DNA of 64,000 nucleotides. It comes from Gammaproteobacteria bacterium (lineage in GTDB: Bacteria > Pseudomonadota > Gammaproteobacteria > Pseudomonadales > Azotimanducaceae). Location of the stretch: the NCBI GenBank assembly GCA_003247835.1, contig QJYB01000004.1:1-64000 (forward strand), read 5' to 3'. The position numbers were made by a program, and so were the translations under genes. Every line of letters starts with the position of its first letter. Position 1 is the first letter of the stretch. Of this stretch, positions 25,060 through 34,462 are shown piece after piece. The notes under the pieces are model-generated. The model did not search any database and had not been told where the DNA came from. It worked only from the letters and a program-made list of their open reading frames with translations.

Positions 25060-26211
25060 CTATCCGAGCGCAGCGTCGAAGATTTCCCGGGCACCCTGCA
25101 CGGTTATCGGGCGCGGGTTGCCCGACGCGGTGGGATCCACCACCGCCATGCCGGCGATCGTGTCCCGCTGTTCACCGTCGACGCCAAGTCCGACGAGCGT
25201 GGGTGGAACGTCGATATCACGGCGAAGTGCCAGCACGGCCGCCAGAAATCCGTCAAAACCTCCATCGATGCCGAGCCAGGCAGCCAGGCGCTCGATCTTT
25301 TCCCCGATGGCGGGCCGGTTGAATTCGAGCACATACGGCATGAACACAGCATTGGTCATTCCGTGGTGGGTGTCGTAGAGCGCCCCCACCGGATGGGAGA
25401 GCGCGTGGATGGCGCCAAGACCTTTCTGAAAAGCGGTGGCACCCATCAGCGCCGCGCTCATCATGTGGCCACGCGCGTCGAGATCGGCGGGATGCTCGAT
25501 CACCCGGCGCAGATTTCGGAACACGAGCCGCATGCCCTCCACAGCGATCCCCTCAGCGAGCGGGTGATACGCAGGTGCACAGTAGGCCTCGAGGCAGTGG
25601 GCGAGCGCGTCCATGCCGGTACCGGCGGTGATACGCGATGGCAGGCCGACGGTGAGCTCGGGGTCACAGATCACGACGGACGGCATCATCCGCGGATGAA
25701 AGATCACTTTCTTGGTATGCGTGTCGGTATCCGTCAGCACACCCGCCCGGCCCACCTCGGATCCGGTGCCGGCGGTGGTGGGTATCGCCACGATCGGCGC
25801 GATGCGGGAGGCATCCGCCCGTGTCCACCAGTCGCCCACATCCTCGAAGTCCCACACCGGCCGGGTCTGCCCCGCCATGAAGGCGATGAGCTTACCCATG
25901 TCGAGCCCGCTGCCGCCGCCAAAGGCGACCACGCCGTCGTGACCAGCCTCACGGTAGGCCGCAATGCCGGTCTCGAGATTGGCGGCGACGGGATTGGGCT
26001 TGACGTCGGAAAAGCTGCGTACCGTCAGTCCAGCAGAGGCCAGAAGCTCCTGTGTGCGGTGCGTGATCGGTTGTGCGGCGAGCCCGCTGTCGGTCACCAG
26101 GAGTGGACGAGTAATACCGAGCATCCGGCAGGCATCGGCTACTTCGATGATGCGACCCGCGCCGAATCGTATCGCCGTTGGATAGCTCCAGTTCGCGATC
26201 GGTGTCGACAT
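25060..26211 (-). CDS. iron-containing alcohol dehydrogenase
   Basis: This is a 383-residue group III (Fe-dependent) alcohol dehydrogenase. It has the NAD-binding segment VVAFGGGSGLDMGKLIAF near residues 95-112, TTAGTGSEVGRAGVLTD near 140-156, and the metal His residues in DALAHCLEAY and GAIHALSHPVGALYDTHHG. It uses NAD(P) to interconvert alcohols and aldehydes. It starts 7 bases after a glutamine-synthetase-family gene. The pairing suggests use of an amine or amino-alcohol, with the ligase protecting the amine and the dehydrogenase handling the alcohol or aldehyde. Confidence 0.9.
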   Translation of the reverse strand: MSTPIANWSYPTAIRFGAGRIIEVADACRMLGITRPLLVTDSGLAAQPITHRTQELLASAGLTVRSFSDVKPNPVAANLETGIAAYREAGHDGVVAFGGGSGLDMGKLIAFMAGQTRPVWDFEDVGDWWTRADASRIAPIVAIPTTAGTGSEVGRAGVLTDTDTHTKKVIFHPRMMPSVVICDPELTVGLPSRITAGTGMDALAHCLEAYCAPAYHPLAEGIAVEGMRLVFRNLRRVIEHPADLDARGHMMSAALMGATAFQKGLGAIHALSHPVGALYDTHHGMTNAVFMPYVLEFNRPAIGEKIERLAAWLGIDGGFDGFLAAVLALRRDIDVPPTLVGLGVDGEQRDTIAGMAVVDPTASGNPRPITVQGAREIFDAALG

Positions 26212-26218
26212 GCTGGTT

Positions 26219-27580
26219 TCAGTAGCGCTCGAAGCCGCGCTTGAGCTCCCAGTCGGTGATCCGGCGGTCGTACTCCTGCTGCTCCCAGCGCGCGGTATGC
26301 ACGTAGTGGTCGATCACCTCGTCCCCGAACGCTGTACGCAGCATGCTCGAGCCATCGAGCAGCGCGGTCGCCTCACGCAGCGTCTTCGGGATTTCCGGCA
26401 GCGCCTCGCTCCCGTAGGCATCCCCCTCGAACACCGGCGGAAGCTCGAGCCCCTCGTCGATGCCCGCTAGACCAGCGGCGATCAGTGCGGCAAAGGCGAG
26501 GTGCGGATTCAGATCCGCGCCGCCGATCCGGCACTCCGCGCGGATTGCTTTCGAGCCCGCCCCGCAGAGTCGGAAGCCTGCGGTGCGGTTGTCGTCCGAC
26601 CAGACGATACGCGTTGGAGCGAACGTGCCGGCTTGCTGAAACCGCTTGTAGGAGTTCACGAATGGCGCGAGAAGCCAGGTGAGCTCGGCCGCGTACTTGA
26701 GCTGACCGGCCAGAAAGTGGCACATGAGCGGGCTCATTCCCCGGTCTGCCTCTGCGTCCAGAAACAGGGGCTTCCTGCCAACGGCATCCCATAGCGAGGC
26801 GTGAATATGGCAGGAAGATCCTGCCAGCTCGTAAGCCCACTTCGCCATGAAGGTCACGGAACGGCCGTGCAGGAAGGCGATTTCCTTGATGCCGTTCTTC
26901 ATGATCACGTGGCGGTCGGCCATGGTGAGTGCATCAGCGTACCGGACGTTGATCTCTTCCTGACCGGGTGCCCATTCACCCTTGGAATTCTCCACCGGAA
27001 TTCCGGCGCCGTGCAGGCCGTTGCGGATGGCCTGCATCACATCCTCCTCCTTGGTGGTGGCAAGGATGTAGTAGTCGCCGATGTAGGGGCTCGCAGTCTG
27101 AAGATCGGCGTAGTGCTTGGTCCGCGCTGATTCGAAAGTTTCCTGGAAGAGATAGAACTCGAGTTCCGAGGCGAGAAACGCCTGATATTTTCTTGCCTCG
27201 AGCCGCGCGCACTGCGCCTTCAGGATCGCGCGCGGGCTGTGGGCGAGGTCGTTGCCGTGGTGATCCTGCACATCCGCGAGAACCAGGGCCGTGCGGTCGA
27301 GCCAGGGGATCACCCGCAACGTGTCGAGGTCGGGTTTCATCACGAAGTCTCCGTAGCCTGCGCTCCAGTTGGCGGCGCGATAGCCGGGTACGGGCTCCAT
27401 GTCGATGTCGTTGGCGAGCAGATAGTTGCAGCCGTGGGTCTCCTCCCAGGCGGTGGTGGCGAAGTGCTCGGCGTGAAAGCGCTTGCCGATCGGGCGGCCG
27501 AACATGTCCACGATGGCCACGATCACCGTGTCGATGGCGCCATCGGCAATCGCCGATCTCAGAGAGTCCAGACTCAACAT
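26219..27580 (-). CDS. glutamine synthetase family protein (gamma-glutamylamine ligase-like)
   Basis: This is a 453-residue GS-fold ligase of the PuuA/GlnT-like group. It has an N-terminal beta-grasp region (VIVAIVDMFGRPIGKRF), ATP/metal segments FLASELEFYLFQE and SSCHIHASLWD, and the late signature RTAGFRLCGAGSKAIRAECR followed by GGADLNPHLAFAALI. Such enzymes add glutamate to amines such as polyamines, ethanolamine or isopropylamine. I chose ATG 27580 with GGAAGGG upstream. The longer frame would begin at a TTG. It forms a two-gene unit with the iron alcohol dehydrogenase. Housekeeping GlnA is unlikely because the C-terminal adenylylation context is not seen. Confidence 0.87.
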   Translation of the reverse strand: MLSLDSLRSAIADGAIDTVIVAIVDMFGRPIGKRFHAEHFATTAWEETHGCNYLLANDIDMEPVPGYRAANWSAGYGDFVMKPDLDTLRVIPWLDRTALVLADVQDHHGNDLAHSPRAILKAQCARLEARKYQAFLASELEFYLFQETFESARTKHYADLQTASPYIGDYYILATTKEEDVMQAIRNGLHGAGIPVENSKGEWAPGQEEINVRYADALTMADRHVIMKNGIKEIAFLHGRSVTFMAKWAYELAGSSCHIHASLWDAVGRKPLFLDAEADRGMSPLMCHFLAGQLKYAAELTWLLAPFVNSYKRFQQAGTFAPTRIVWSDDNRTAGFRLCGAGSKAIRAECRIGGADLNPHLAFAALIAAGLAGIDEGLELPPVFEGDAYGSEALPEIPKTLREATALLDGSSMLRTAFGDEVIDHYVHTARWEQQEYDRRITDWELKRGFERY

Positions 27581-27709
27581 CCCTTCCACGAACCGTTCTC
27601 CAGAGCGCAGTCGCGGCAACGATGCGATGCTTAGCCAAGCGGGTCAACCGACCCGAGCTGAGTGCTGAATGGTGCGATCGGTGATCGCCCAGGTTTGAGC
27701 GTGTGGCGA

Positions 27710-28081
27710 CTACCCGCCGAGCGCCTGCAATGGCGCCTTGTCCTCGGGAGCAAGCTGGTGCTTGAACCGCAGAGCGGCGCCCGCCAGCGTCTTTGCAGCG
27801 TCGCTCGCGGACGGATCTCCGATGATGCCCTGCAGTGCGCTCCGTTCGTTGTCCGGCACCTGATGCTCGATGTTGCCGATCGCACCGGCAATGATGCGCA
27901 GGTCCGTATCGACCTGCTCATCGGAGGCGATTCCTTCCAGGGTGGCTTTCTGCTCCGCACTCGGGAAGTGCTGCATGGTGAGGAGGATCTGGGCCAGGGT
28001 TGGAACGGCGGATTCGTCTGCACGGGCGGGCTGGCCCAGGGTCAGAAACAACAGAAAAGCAAGGCTCGTGACGAGTTTCAT
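27710..28081 (-). CDS. small secreted helical protein, unknown family
   Basis: This is a 123-residue protein with a clean signal peptide (MKLVTSLAFLLFLTLGQPARA) and a soluble helical body containing two rough repeats (IASDEQVDTDLRIIAGAIGNIEHQV and IIGDPSASDAAKTLAGAALRFKH, each shown in part). The ATG at 28081 has GGGAG upstream. It is probably periplasmic. No family was recognised. It lies alone between the ligase and transporter genes. Confidence 0.65.
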   Translation of the reverse strand: MKLVTSLAFLLFLTLGQPARADESAVPTLAQILLTMQHFPSAEQKATLEGIASDEQVDTDLRIIAGAIGNIEHQVPDNERSALQGIIGDPSASDAAKTLAGAALRFKHQLAPEDKAPLQALGG

Positions 28082-28198
28082 GGCGAACTCCCATAGCGGG
28101 CGAGTAGTCCCGCACACGCTACTCCAGTCGCCGACAGATGTCGCGCCCGCATCACCGATGCACTCCGCTGGGCCGGGTCGATCCCTCATCGGAGTCGA

Positions 28199-29335
28199 TC
28201 AGCTTGCCGGAACTGCAAATACGGCGATGAACGCCAGCACTGCGGCAATCGCGCCCATCCAGACGCGCTGCAGCGTACGCGTACAGACGCTGATCGCCAC
28301 CAGGCACTGCAGCAGGTAGTAGAAGGCAAAGGCGCGCGAGGCCAGCGCCACGATCTCGAGGGTTTCGGCGGACCAGGCGAGCATGATGGCACCGCTGCCG
28401 ACCAGAATGTACGCGTATCGCGTCTTCAGGTGATCGTGGGTCACCTCTTCCAGGTTGCCTGTTGCCGCCAGGGTGTCGGCGACCGCGGCCGAAAACTGGC
28501 TGAGCGCAGCGGCGGTGATAAGGGGCAGGGTGAGCAGACCGACGGCGGCGCCGACGAGCCGGATCAGACTGTTGTCGGTGTAGTGACCGTCCAGGGTATG
28601 CACCACCGGCAGGGCCAACGCCACGAACAGCACATACACGCCGGCGGAGATGATCTGTGACCATCGCGAGGCGGCAATCCGGGTGTCGGCATCGAACTCC
28701 TCACTGAGGTAGCGAGGGGTCTCGAAACCCTGAACCACGATGAGCGTGCCAGCGACGATGGTAGCCACCTGCCACCCGGTGTGGTCGAGCGCCTTCGGCC
28801 AGATGATCCCTGCCGAGGAGCCCCATGCGTCCCAGCCGTACAGGCCGAAGCCGCCCAGCAGCAGGACGATGATCAGCAGCGTCGCGTAGAGCGCTATCTC
28901 TTCCAGCCGTTCGAGCATCTGCAGGCCGCGAACCACGCCGGTTGCGGTGATCGCGACGATCACGCAGGTGGTGAGCAGGTCCTCGTTGACGGAAGTGTCG
29001 AGGTGTACGCCGCCCAGCACGAAGGCGGAGAGGATGTGCAGATACAGGCACACGGAGATCACGTACGCGAGGATCAGGGCCAGGTCGGAGGCGCGCTCGA
29101 ACGAGAGGGTGGCTTCGGAAGGGGTGCCTGCCAGCACCGGCTCGGCGTGGCGGATGTTGAATCGGATCACGTTGCCCACGGCATAGGCGAGCGCACAGAT
29201 GCCCGCCATGGCGATCACCGACCAGCTGCCTGTCGCACCGGCAAGGATCGGTACGATAACGAGAAAGCCGCTGCCGAAGATCGACGCGAGCGGTGTGCTC
29301 GTCGCGTCCAGCAGCGGCTTTCGTGGGCCTTTCAT
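28199..29335 (-). CDS. APC-superfamily-like membrane transporter
   Basis: This is a 378-residue integral membrane protein with about ten or eleven hydrophobic segments. The first segment, TPLASIFGSGFLVIVPILAG, resembles the broken helix 1 of amino acid/polyamine/organocation permeases, and the segment VVQGFETPRYLSEEFD resembles helix 6 with the APC GxExx motif. The substrate is unknown. Its start overlaps the stop of the NADH dehydrogenase-like gene by four bases (ATGA), so it is the last gene of a coupled DedA - NDH-2 - permease run. Confidence 0.75.
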   Translation of the reverse strand: MKGPRKPLLDATSTPLASIFGSGFLVIVPILAGATGSWSVIAMAGICALAYAVGNVIRFNIRHAEPVLAGTPSEATLSFERASDLALILAYVISVCLYLHILSAFVLGGVHLDTSVNEDLLTTCVIVAITATGVVRGLQMLERLEEIALYATLLIIVLLLGGFGLYGWDAWGSSAGIIWPKALDHTGWQVATIVAGTLIVVQGFETPRYLSEEFDADTRIAASRWSQIISAGVYVLFVALALPVVHTLDGHYTDNSLIRLVGAAVGLLTLPLITAAALSQFSAAVADTLAATGNLEEVTHDHLKTRYAYILVGSGAIMLAWSAETLEIVALASRAFAFYYLLQCLVAISVCTRTLQRVWMGAIAAVLAFIAVFAVPAS

Positions 29336-30642
29336 CGGTTCCTTTCCGGATTGTCGGGACGACTGTCAGTCAGCGGTTCCCAGCGTCGGCTGATCACCCG
29401 GGCGCCATACTTGTCGAGAATGAACTTCCACGCCCAGACGATCAGCACCTTGATCTTCACGTCGAAGCCGATGAGCCCGCGGATGTGTACGAGCAGCCAC
29501 AGCCACCAGGCGAAGCGTCCCGTCACCTGCCGTCCGAAAGCGGTGCCCACCGCGGCGTTGCGACCAATCACGGCAAGCTGGCCCTGCTCCTGGTAACGGA
29601 ATGTGCTTGCACTGCCGTTCAGCAGCCGCGCGACGAACCTGCCTGCCTGCTCCGCCGCAGGGGCGAGTCCCGGCAGAGGATGGCCCTGCCAGGTGTAGGC
29701 GGCCAGGTCACCGACGACGAAAACGTCGGGATGGCCGTCCACGTTGAACCGGGCGTCCACTGGAATGCGCCCGACATGGTCGACCGTGATGCCGGCCTGG
29801 TCCACCAGCGCCTGGAAGGCCGGAGGCGCGGCGGCACCCGCCGCCCAGATGACGGTGGCCGCAGTCAGCACCTCCTGTCGGTCGTCCTGCTCGATCAGGA
29901 GACCATCGCTGTCGATGGAGAGCACCCGGGTACCCGCGCGTACCTGAACGCCGAGGCGCGCGAGCTTCTTCACCGCGTCCGCCGATGCGGACTCGGCGTA
30001 CTGCGCGAGCACGCACGGGCCGGCTTCCAGGAGGGAGATCTCGCAGCGCCGGGGATCGAACGAGCTGAACTCCCGCGCCAGGGTTCGACCCGTGAGCTCG
30101 CCGATGGCACCGGCGAGCTCAACGCCCGTCGGCCCGCCGCCGATGACCACGAAGCGCAGGTGCCGGGCGCGGATCTGAAGGTCCTCCGTGTACTCGGCGG
30201 TCTCGAGCGCACCGAGTACACGGTCACGAATGACGAAGGCATCCCGCAGATACTTCAGGCTCGGGGCACTGGCACGCCAGTCGTCGTGGCCGAAGTAGTT
30301 GTGGCCGAGTCCTGCCGCGAGGATCAGCTTATCCCAGGGGAACTCGACGCCGTGGGCGGTCCGCACCACCCGGCGATCGAGATCCATGCCCGTCAGCTCC
30401 GCCTGGACGACGCGGGCCTGCTCTGGCGGCAGGATCATGCGCAGCGGTGTCGCGATGTCCGTGGAGTCCAGCGATCCGGTTGCCACCTGATAGAGCAGCG
30501 GCTGAAACAGGTGGTAGTTCTCCCTGTCGAGCAGCGTCACCTGGAATCGGCGCGCATCGAGCGTGCGCGCCGCCGCGAGGCCGGCGAAACCACCGCCGAC
30601 CACGACGACGCGTGAACGGTGTTGAGAGGCAGGAGTACTCAT
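29332..30642 (-). CDS. type II NADH dehydrogenase (NDH-2)-like FAD oxidoreductase
   Basis: This is a 436-residue FAD/NAD(P) disulfide-reductase-fold protein of the NDH-2 group. It has FAD motif VVVVGGGFAGLAAARTL near residues 10-26, LLDRENYHLFQPLLYQVATG near 36-55, NAD-binding motif VVIGGGPTGVELAGAI near 162-177, and VFVVGDLAAYTWQGHPLPGL near 300. A C-terminal hydrophobic segment (WWLWLLVHIRGLIGFD) probably anchors it to the inner membrane, where it would feed electrons from NADH to quinone without proton pumping. It is flanked by a DedA protein and a permease with four-base overlaps on both sides. Confidence 0.9.
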   Translation of the reverse strand: MSTPASQHRSRVVVVGGGFAGLAAARTLDARRFQVTLLDRENYHLFQPLLYQVATGSLDSTDIATPLRMILPPEQARVVQAELTGMDLDRRVVRTAHGVEFPWDKLILAAGLGHNYFGHDDWRASAPSLKYLRDAFVIRDRVLGALETAEYTEDLQIRARHLRFVVIGGGPTGVELAGAIGELTGRTLAREFSSFDPRRCEISLLEAGPCVLAQYAESASADAVKKLARLGVQVRAGTRVLSIDSDGLLIEQDDRQEVLTAATVIWAAGAAAPPAFQALVDQAGITVDHVGRIPVDARFNVDGHPDVFVVGDLAAYTWQGHPLPGLAPAAEQAGRFVARLLNGSASTFRYQEQGQLAVIGRNAAVGTAFGRQVTGRFAWWLWLLVHIRGLIGFDVKIKVLIVWAWKFILDKYGARVISRRWEPLTDSRPDNPERNR

Positions 30643-31199
30643 CCGCCGGCACGATAGCGGTCGACCGCCAGATGGACCAGCCAGACGACAACGGAGATGC
30701 CCAGAATCGTCAGGGCGATCGTCAGCTCATAGTGCTTCAGCTCTCCCAGCCAGCGGGTGAGGAGTTGCCCGAAAAGGTAGCCGGCGCTGACGACGGCGGT
30801 CGACCAGATCAGCGCACCGAAAAGGCTGAAGCAGAAGAACTTGGTGCGCGAGACGTTGGCCAGTCCCAGTGCAAAGGGTGTCAGTGAACGGATACCGTAC
30901 ATGAACCGGTACGCCAGCATGAGCAGATTCTCGTGCGTGTCGATGAATCTCGAGACGCGATCGATCCGGGCCTGCCAGGCGGGACGACGTTGTAGATAGC
31001 TGCGTCCTTTGAGCCTGCCGAGATAGAAGAAGAACTGATCGCCTGTCAGCGTACCGGTGAAGGCGACGCCGATGGTCGCGATCACGTTCAGGTAGCCCTG
31101 ATGCGCGGCGAAGCCGCCGAGGAGGACGATCGTTTCTCCCTCCAGAACGGCGCCGATGAGAATGGCCAGGTAGCCGTATTGGCGGATCAATTCGTCCAT
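30639..31199 (-). CDS. DedA family membrane protein
   Basis: This is a 186-residue DedA/SNARE-associated (VTT) family membrane protein. It shows VLEGETIVLLGGFAAHQGYL near residues 18-37, GDQFFFYLGRLKGRSYL near 53-69, and RFMYGIRSLTPFALGLANV near 101-119, all family hallmarks with the conserved acidic and Arg residues. DedA proteins act as lipid carrier flippases and support membrane potential. It is the first gene of the coupled run that continues into the NDH-2-like gene. Confidence 0.88.
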   Translation of the reverse strand: MDELIRQYGYLAILIGAVLEGETIVLLGGFAAHQGYLNVIATIGVAFTGTLTGDQFFFYLGRLKGRSYLQRRPAWQARIDRVSRFIDTHENLLMLAYRFMYGIRSLTPFALGLANVSRTKFFCFSLFGALIWSTAVVSAGYLFGQLLTRWLGELKHYELTIALTILGISVVVWLVHLAVDRYRAGG

Positions 31200-31453
31200 G
31201 GAGCGGTGGTCGGATCACGAAATCCCTGTTTGCGCCAGGCAATCGTAGCCTGATTTCGGCAGGGAGCACGCATCGGTTCGGTCGGCGAAGCCGCCCCGCT
31301 TCAGATCGTGCAGTGCTCCTGCACGAACATACACCGATCGCGGCGATGCTCGCCGTGATCTGGATGACGTCACCGATGGTTTTCGGGTTGACCCGGGACA
31401 TGGCGCTGCGCCCCCACCGTGGTACTACCCGAGTTGATCGTTGGGAGCGTCAC

Positions 31454-32899
31454 TCAGGCGGTGGCCACCTGCCGGCCCGTGGGCAGGTACGAGCCGACGA
31501 ACATGCCGACGATGCTGGCGATGAAGCCGGCGAACTGCGGCGGCAGCGAGGCTTCCGGAGCGACGAACTCCATGACCAGCCAGACGATGAGTCCGAGAAT
31601 AATGGAGGTGCCGGCACCGGTGTTGTTGGCGCGGGACCAGAACAGGCCCGCGAACAGGGGCACGAACGCGGTCGCGAGCGTGATCTTGTAGGCGTTCTCG
31701 ACCATCTGGTGGATACCGGTCGCCGCTTCCAGGGACCACAGTGCATAGAGTGTTACCCCGACCGCGAAGATCGCGACCACGACGCGGGTGATCCACAGGA
31801 AGCGCTCGTCCGTGAGCTGACGTTCGTCTAGAAACGGCTTCAGCAGGTTTTCGGAGATGGTCACGGACGGCGCCAGCAGCGTGCCGCTCGCGGTGCTCAT
31901 GATCACGGACAGCAGCGCGCCGAAGAACACCACCTGCGCCACCATGGGCAGGTGGCTGACGACGAAGCTCGGCAGCACCAGCTCCGCGTTCTCTTCGAGC
32001 AGGGTCGTCGCCTGTACGGGGTCGACCATGGTGGCCGCATAGGTCAGGTAGATGGGCACGGCAGCGAACAGGAAGTAGGCGATACCACCGAGGGTGGTGC
32101 CCCAGACGGCAACCCGTTCGTCCTTCGATGAGTTGGCGCGCTGGAAGACGTCCTGCTGCGGGATGGAGCCGAATCCCATTGTCAGCAGTCCGGCGAGAAA
32201 GGTGATGATGGCGGCCCAGCTCGCCTCCGGCCAGAACTCGAACTTGCCGGCGGCCTGGGCGTCCGCGATCACCGGCGCGATGCCCCCGACCTCGGGCATG
32301 TCGGCAACCAGGGTGCTGATCCAGAGCAGCCCGACGACGATGACCGTCATCTGCACCACCGTCGTCAGCGCTACGGACCACATGCCGCCGAACAGGGTGT
32401 AGATGAGCACCACGCCGGCGCCGATCACGATGCCCTGCCCCTGGGTGATCATACCTTCGGAGAGCACGTTGAAGACCAGACCGAGGGCGGTGACCTGGGC
32501 AGAAACCCAGCCGAGATAGGAGAGCGCGATGGCAAAGCTCATGGCGGCCTCCACGGGCCGGTTGAAACGGCGTCGGTAGAAATCGCCGAGGGTGGTCAGC
32601 CCCATCCGGTAGAGCGGTCGAGCGAATACGAGGCCGAAGATCACCAGGCACAACGATGCGCCGAACGGATCGGAGATCGTTCCGCCGAGGTTCTCGTCGA
32701 GGAAGGTGGCCGGTATGCCCAGCACGGTCTCGGCGCCGAACCATGTCGCGAACACCATGGCGACGACCACGAACATGGGCAGGCTGCGTCCCGCGGTGAT
32801 GTAGTCCCGGGCGTTGTGCACCCGCGTGGCGGCATAGACGCCGATGCCGATGGAGAGAACGAGATAGGCGATGACGAATCCCAGCAGGGTCGAGGTCAT
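31454..32899 (-). CDS. sodium:solute symporter family transporter
   Basis: This is a 481-residue transporter of the solute:sodium symporter (SSS) family with about thirteen hydrophobic segments. The family context is visible in ARDYITAGRSLPMFVVVAMV (near residues 29-48), the helix-1 core FGAETVLGIPATF, GFGSIPQQDVFQRANSSKDE near 214-233, and the sodium-site segment SVIMSTASGTLLAPSVTISE. The closest type is the uncharacterised/choline-proline-like branch. The substrate is unknown. It follows the YqhA-like gene by 106 bases on the same strand. Confidence 0.88.
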   Translation of the reverse strand: MTSTLLGFVIAYLVLSIGIGVYAATRVHNARDYITAGRSLPMFVVVAMVFATWFGAETVLGIPATFLDENLGGTISDPFGASLCLVIFGLVFARPLYRMGLTTLGDFYRRRFNRPVEAAMSFAIALSYLGWVSAQVTALGLVFNVLSEGMITQGQGIVIGAGVVLIYTLFGGMWSVALTTVVQMTVIVVGLLWISTLVADMPEVGGIAPVIADAQAAGKFEFWPEASWAAIITFLAGLLTMGFGSIPQQDVFQRANSSKDERVAVWGTTLGGIAYFLFAAVPIYLTYAATMVDPVQATTLLEENAELVLPSFVVSHLPMVAQVVFFGALLSVIMSTASGTLLAPSVTISENLLKPFLDERQLTDERFLWITRVVVAIFAVGVTLYALWSLEAATGIHQMVENAYKITLATAFVPLFAGLFWSRANNTGAGTSIILGLIVWLVMEFVAPEASLPPQFAGFIASIVGMFVGSYLPTGRQVATA

Positions 32900-33005
32900 G
32901 ATCGGGCGGGGGCTCCAGGTTGTTCAGTGCGTTCTGCCCGGCCGGGCCGGCGCGATGCTCTGCATTCTTTCAGATTCGAGGGGATAGTCGAGCCCCCGGA
33001 AGCGC

Positions 33006-33497
33006 TCAGTGCTTGGCCGTCCAGCGGTCCAGAACCACCATGCCGATGGCGGAAAGAACGAACGCCATGTGGATGATGACGAACCAGAGCAGCTTGCCGT
33101 TGTCGATGTGCTCGACATTGAGAAAGACGCGCAGCAGGTGAATGGAGGAGATCGCGACGATGGATGCGGCAACCTTGGTTTTCAGCGTGCTGGAGTCCAG
33201 CTTGCCCAGCCAGCCGAGCTTCTCTTCTTCCTCGGCGAGCTCGATACGGGAAACGAAGTTCTCGTAACCGCTGAACATCACCATGACGATGAGCCCGCCC
33301 ACCAGGGCCATGTCGATGAGACCCAGCAGCACGAGTACCAGATCGGACTCGGTGGCATGGAAGACATTGGGTAGCAGGTGGAGCAGCTCCTGGAAGAACT
33401 TCATGGCCAGAGCCACGAGTGCCAGGCTGAGTCCGAGGTAAATGGGGGCCAGGAGCCAGCGGCTCGCATAAAAAAGTCGTTCGACGATCTGCTCCAT
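33006..33497 (-). CDS. YqhA/UPF0114 family membrane protein
   Basis: This is a 163-residue inner-membrane protein of the UPF0114 (TIGR00645, YqhA) family. It begins [20 protein letters not shown] and continues with [15 protein letters not shown] and [20 protein letters not shown], with about four helices. The ATG at 33497 is the conserved family start. A longer frame reaching 33581 lacks support. Its role is unknown, though the family is widespread in Gammaproteobacteria. Confidence 0.88.
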   Translation of the reverse strand: MEQIVERLFYASRWLLAPIYLGLSLALVALAMKFFQELLHLLPNVFHATESDLVLVLLGLIDMALVGGLIVMVMFSGYENFVSRIELAEEEEKLGWLGKLDSSTLKTKVAASIVAISSIHLLRVFLNVEHIDNGKLLWFVIIHMAFVLSAIGMVVLDRWTAKH

Positions 33498-33596
33498 GGT
33501 CTTCGAGTCGGGTACCGGGTGCCGGGGAGGCGGCAGGATAACCGAGCGTCCTTCCCCGGCCCAGCAGTTCCGGCGATTCACCGGAGCCTGCTCGTG

Positions 33597-33890
33597 TCAC
33601 TTATTATCCGGGGATCTGTTGTCGAGCTGTTCTGTCCGAATCGCGGATTCGAAGTCGTAACCGGACAGCGTGCTGTACGGTGCGGAATCCGTGGTGGTCT
33701 CGGCGCCGGTGAGGCTGCTGCCGGAGTAGACGGTGCCGGAGGGGATCTGCCCGGGAATCGGCTCCCGGAGGTACTTGGTCCAGGTCCGGTTGCCGTCGGC
33801 ATCGTAGGTTTCCTGGTACTGAGTGGGCGTACCTGCGTGGGTAACGCCGGCGGCCAGCAGCAGAGCGATTCCGAAAATCCTGGGATTCAT
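33597..33890 (-). CDS. small secreted protein, unknown
   Basis: This is a 97-residue protein with a signal peptide (MNPRIFGIALLLAAGVTHAG) and a polar, Tyr/Thr/Ser-rich mature part (TQYQETYDADGNRTWTKYL). The ATG at 33890 has GGAGACC upstream. The segment YDADGNRTWTKY resembles the YD/RHS-type phrase of cell-surface repeats, but only one copy is present. No function can be assigned. Confidence 0.6.
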   Translation of the reverse strand: MNPRIFGIALLLAAGVTHAGTPTQYQETYDADGNRTWTKYLREPIPGQIPSGTVYSGSSLTGAETTTDSAPYSTLSGYDFESAIRTEQLDNRSPDNK

Positions 33891-33961
33891 TTGAGGTCTC
33901 CTGTGGTTTGGCTTACCGGACCTTCCGGCTGACCGTAAGTCACAGGTGTCCTGCGGAAGGT

Positions 33962-34462
33962 TCAAAACGCACGGAGTGCCGTCTCGATGCGCCGGACCAC
34001 CACCTCCGGGGCGGCATCGATTGCCACGTGGATGCCCGCGTCGGGCGGCTCGAGGGTCTCGAACTGGCTGTCGAGCAGCGACGAGGGCATGAAGGCGTGT
34101 TCGCGGCTGGTAAGTCGCGCGCTGATCAGTGCCTTCGACCCGTCGAGGAAAACCGAGACCACACGATGCTGGTCGATGCCGAGCAGGCGGCGGTGGTCGA
34201 CCTTCAGCGCGGAGCAGGCCAGCACCAGCGGCCGACCAGCCGCCACGTTCTGCTCGACGAGCGCGTGCAGGGCCTGGAGCCAGGGCGTCCGGTCTTCGTC
34301 ACTGAGTGGCGTTCCCTGGCGCATCTTCCGGACGTTGGCAGGTGGGTGGAAGTCGTCCGCATCCCGGAAATCCCAGCCGAGCCGCTCCGCCAGCAGGCGG
34401 CCGATGGTGGTCTTGCCTGCGCCGCTCACCCCGCAGACGACAAGGACTACGACGTCTTCCAT
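33962..34462 (-). CDS. gntK: gluconokinase
   Basis: This is a 166-residue gluconate kinase of the GntK/IdnK family (P-loop). The Walker A motif is VCGVSGAGKTTIGRLLAERL near residues 9-28, followed by FRDADDFHPPANVRKMRQG and TPLSDEDRTPWL. SALKVDHRRLL and REHAFMPSSLLDSQFETLE are also diagnostic. It makes 6-phosphogluconate from gluconate, the substrate of the enzyme encoded just upstream. Its start overlaps the end of gnd by 16 bases, so both belong to one operon. Confidence 0.94.
   Translation of the reverse strand: MEDVVVLVVCGVSGAGKTTIGRLLAERLGWDFRDADDFHPPANVRKMRQGTPLSDEDRTPWLQALHALVEQNVAAGRPLVLACSALKVDHRRLLGIDQHRVVSVFLDGSKALISARLTSREHAFMPSSLLDSQFETLEPPDAGIHVAIDAAPEVVVRRIETALRAF

Noticed and set aside
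31425-32744. Long open frame opposite the sodium:solute symporter
   Set aside because: It translates to Arg/His/Pro/Gly-rich sequence without domains, in the shadow of a clear transporter gene; typical of GC-rich DNA.
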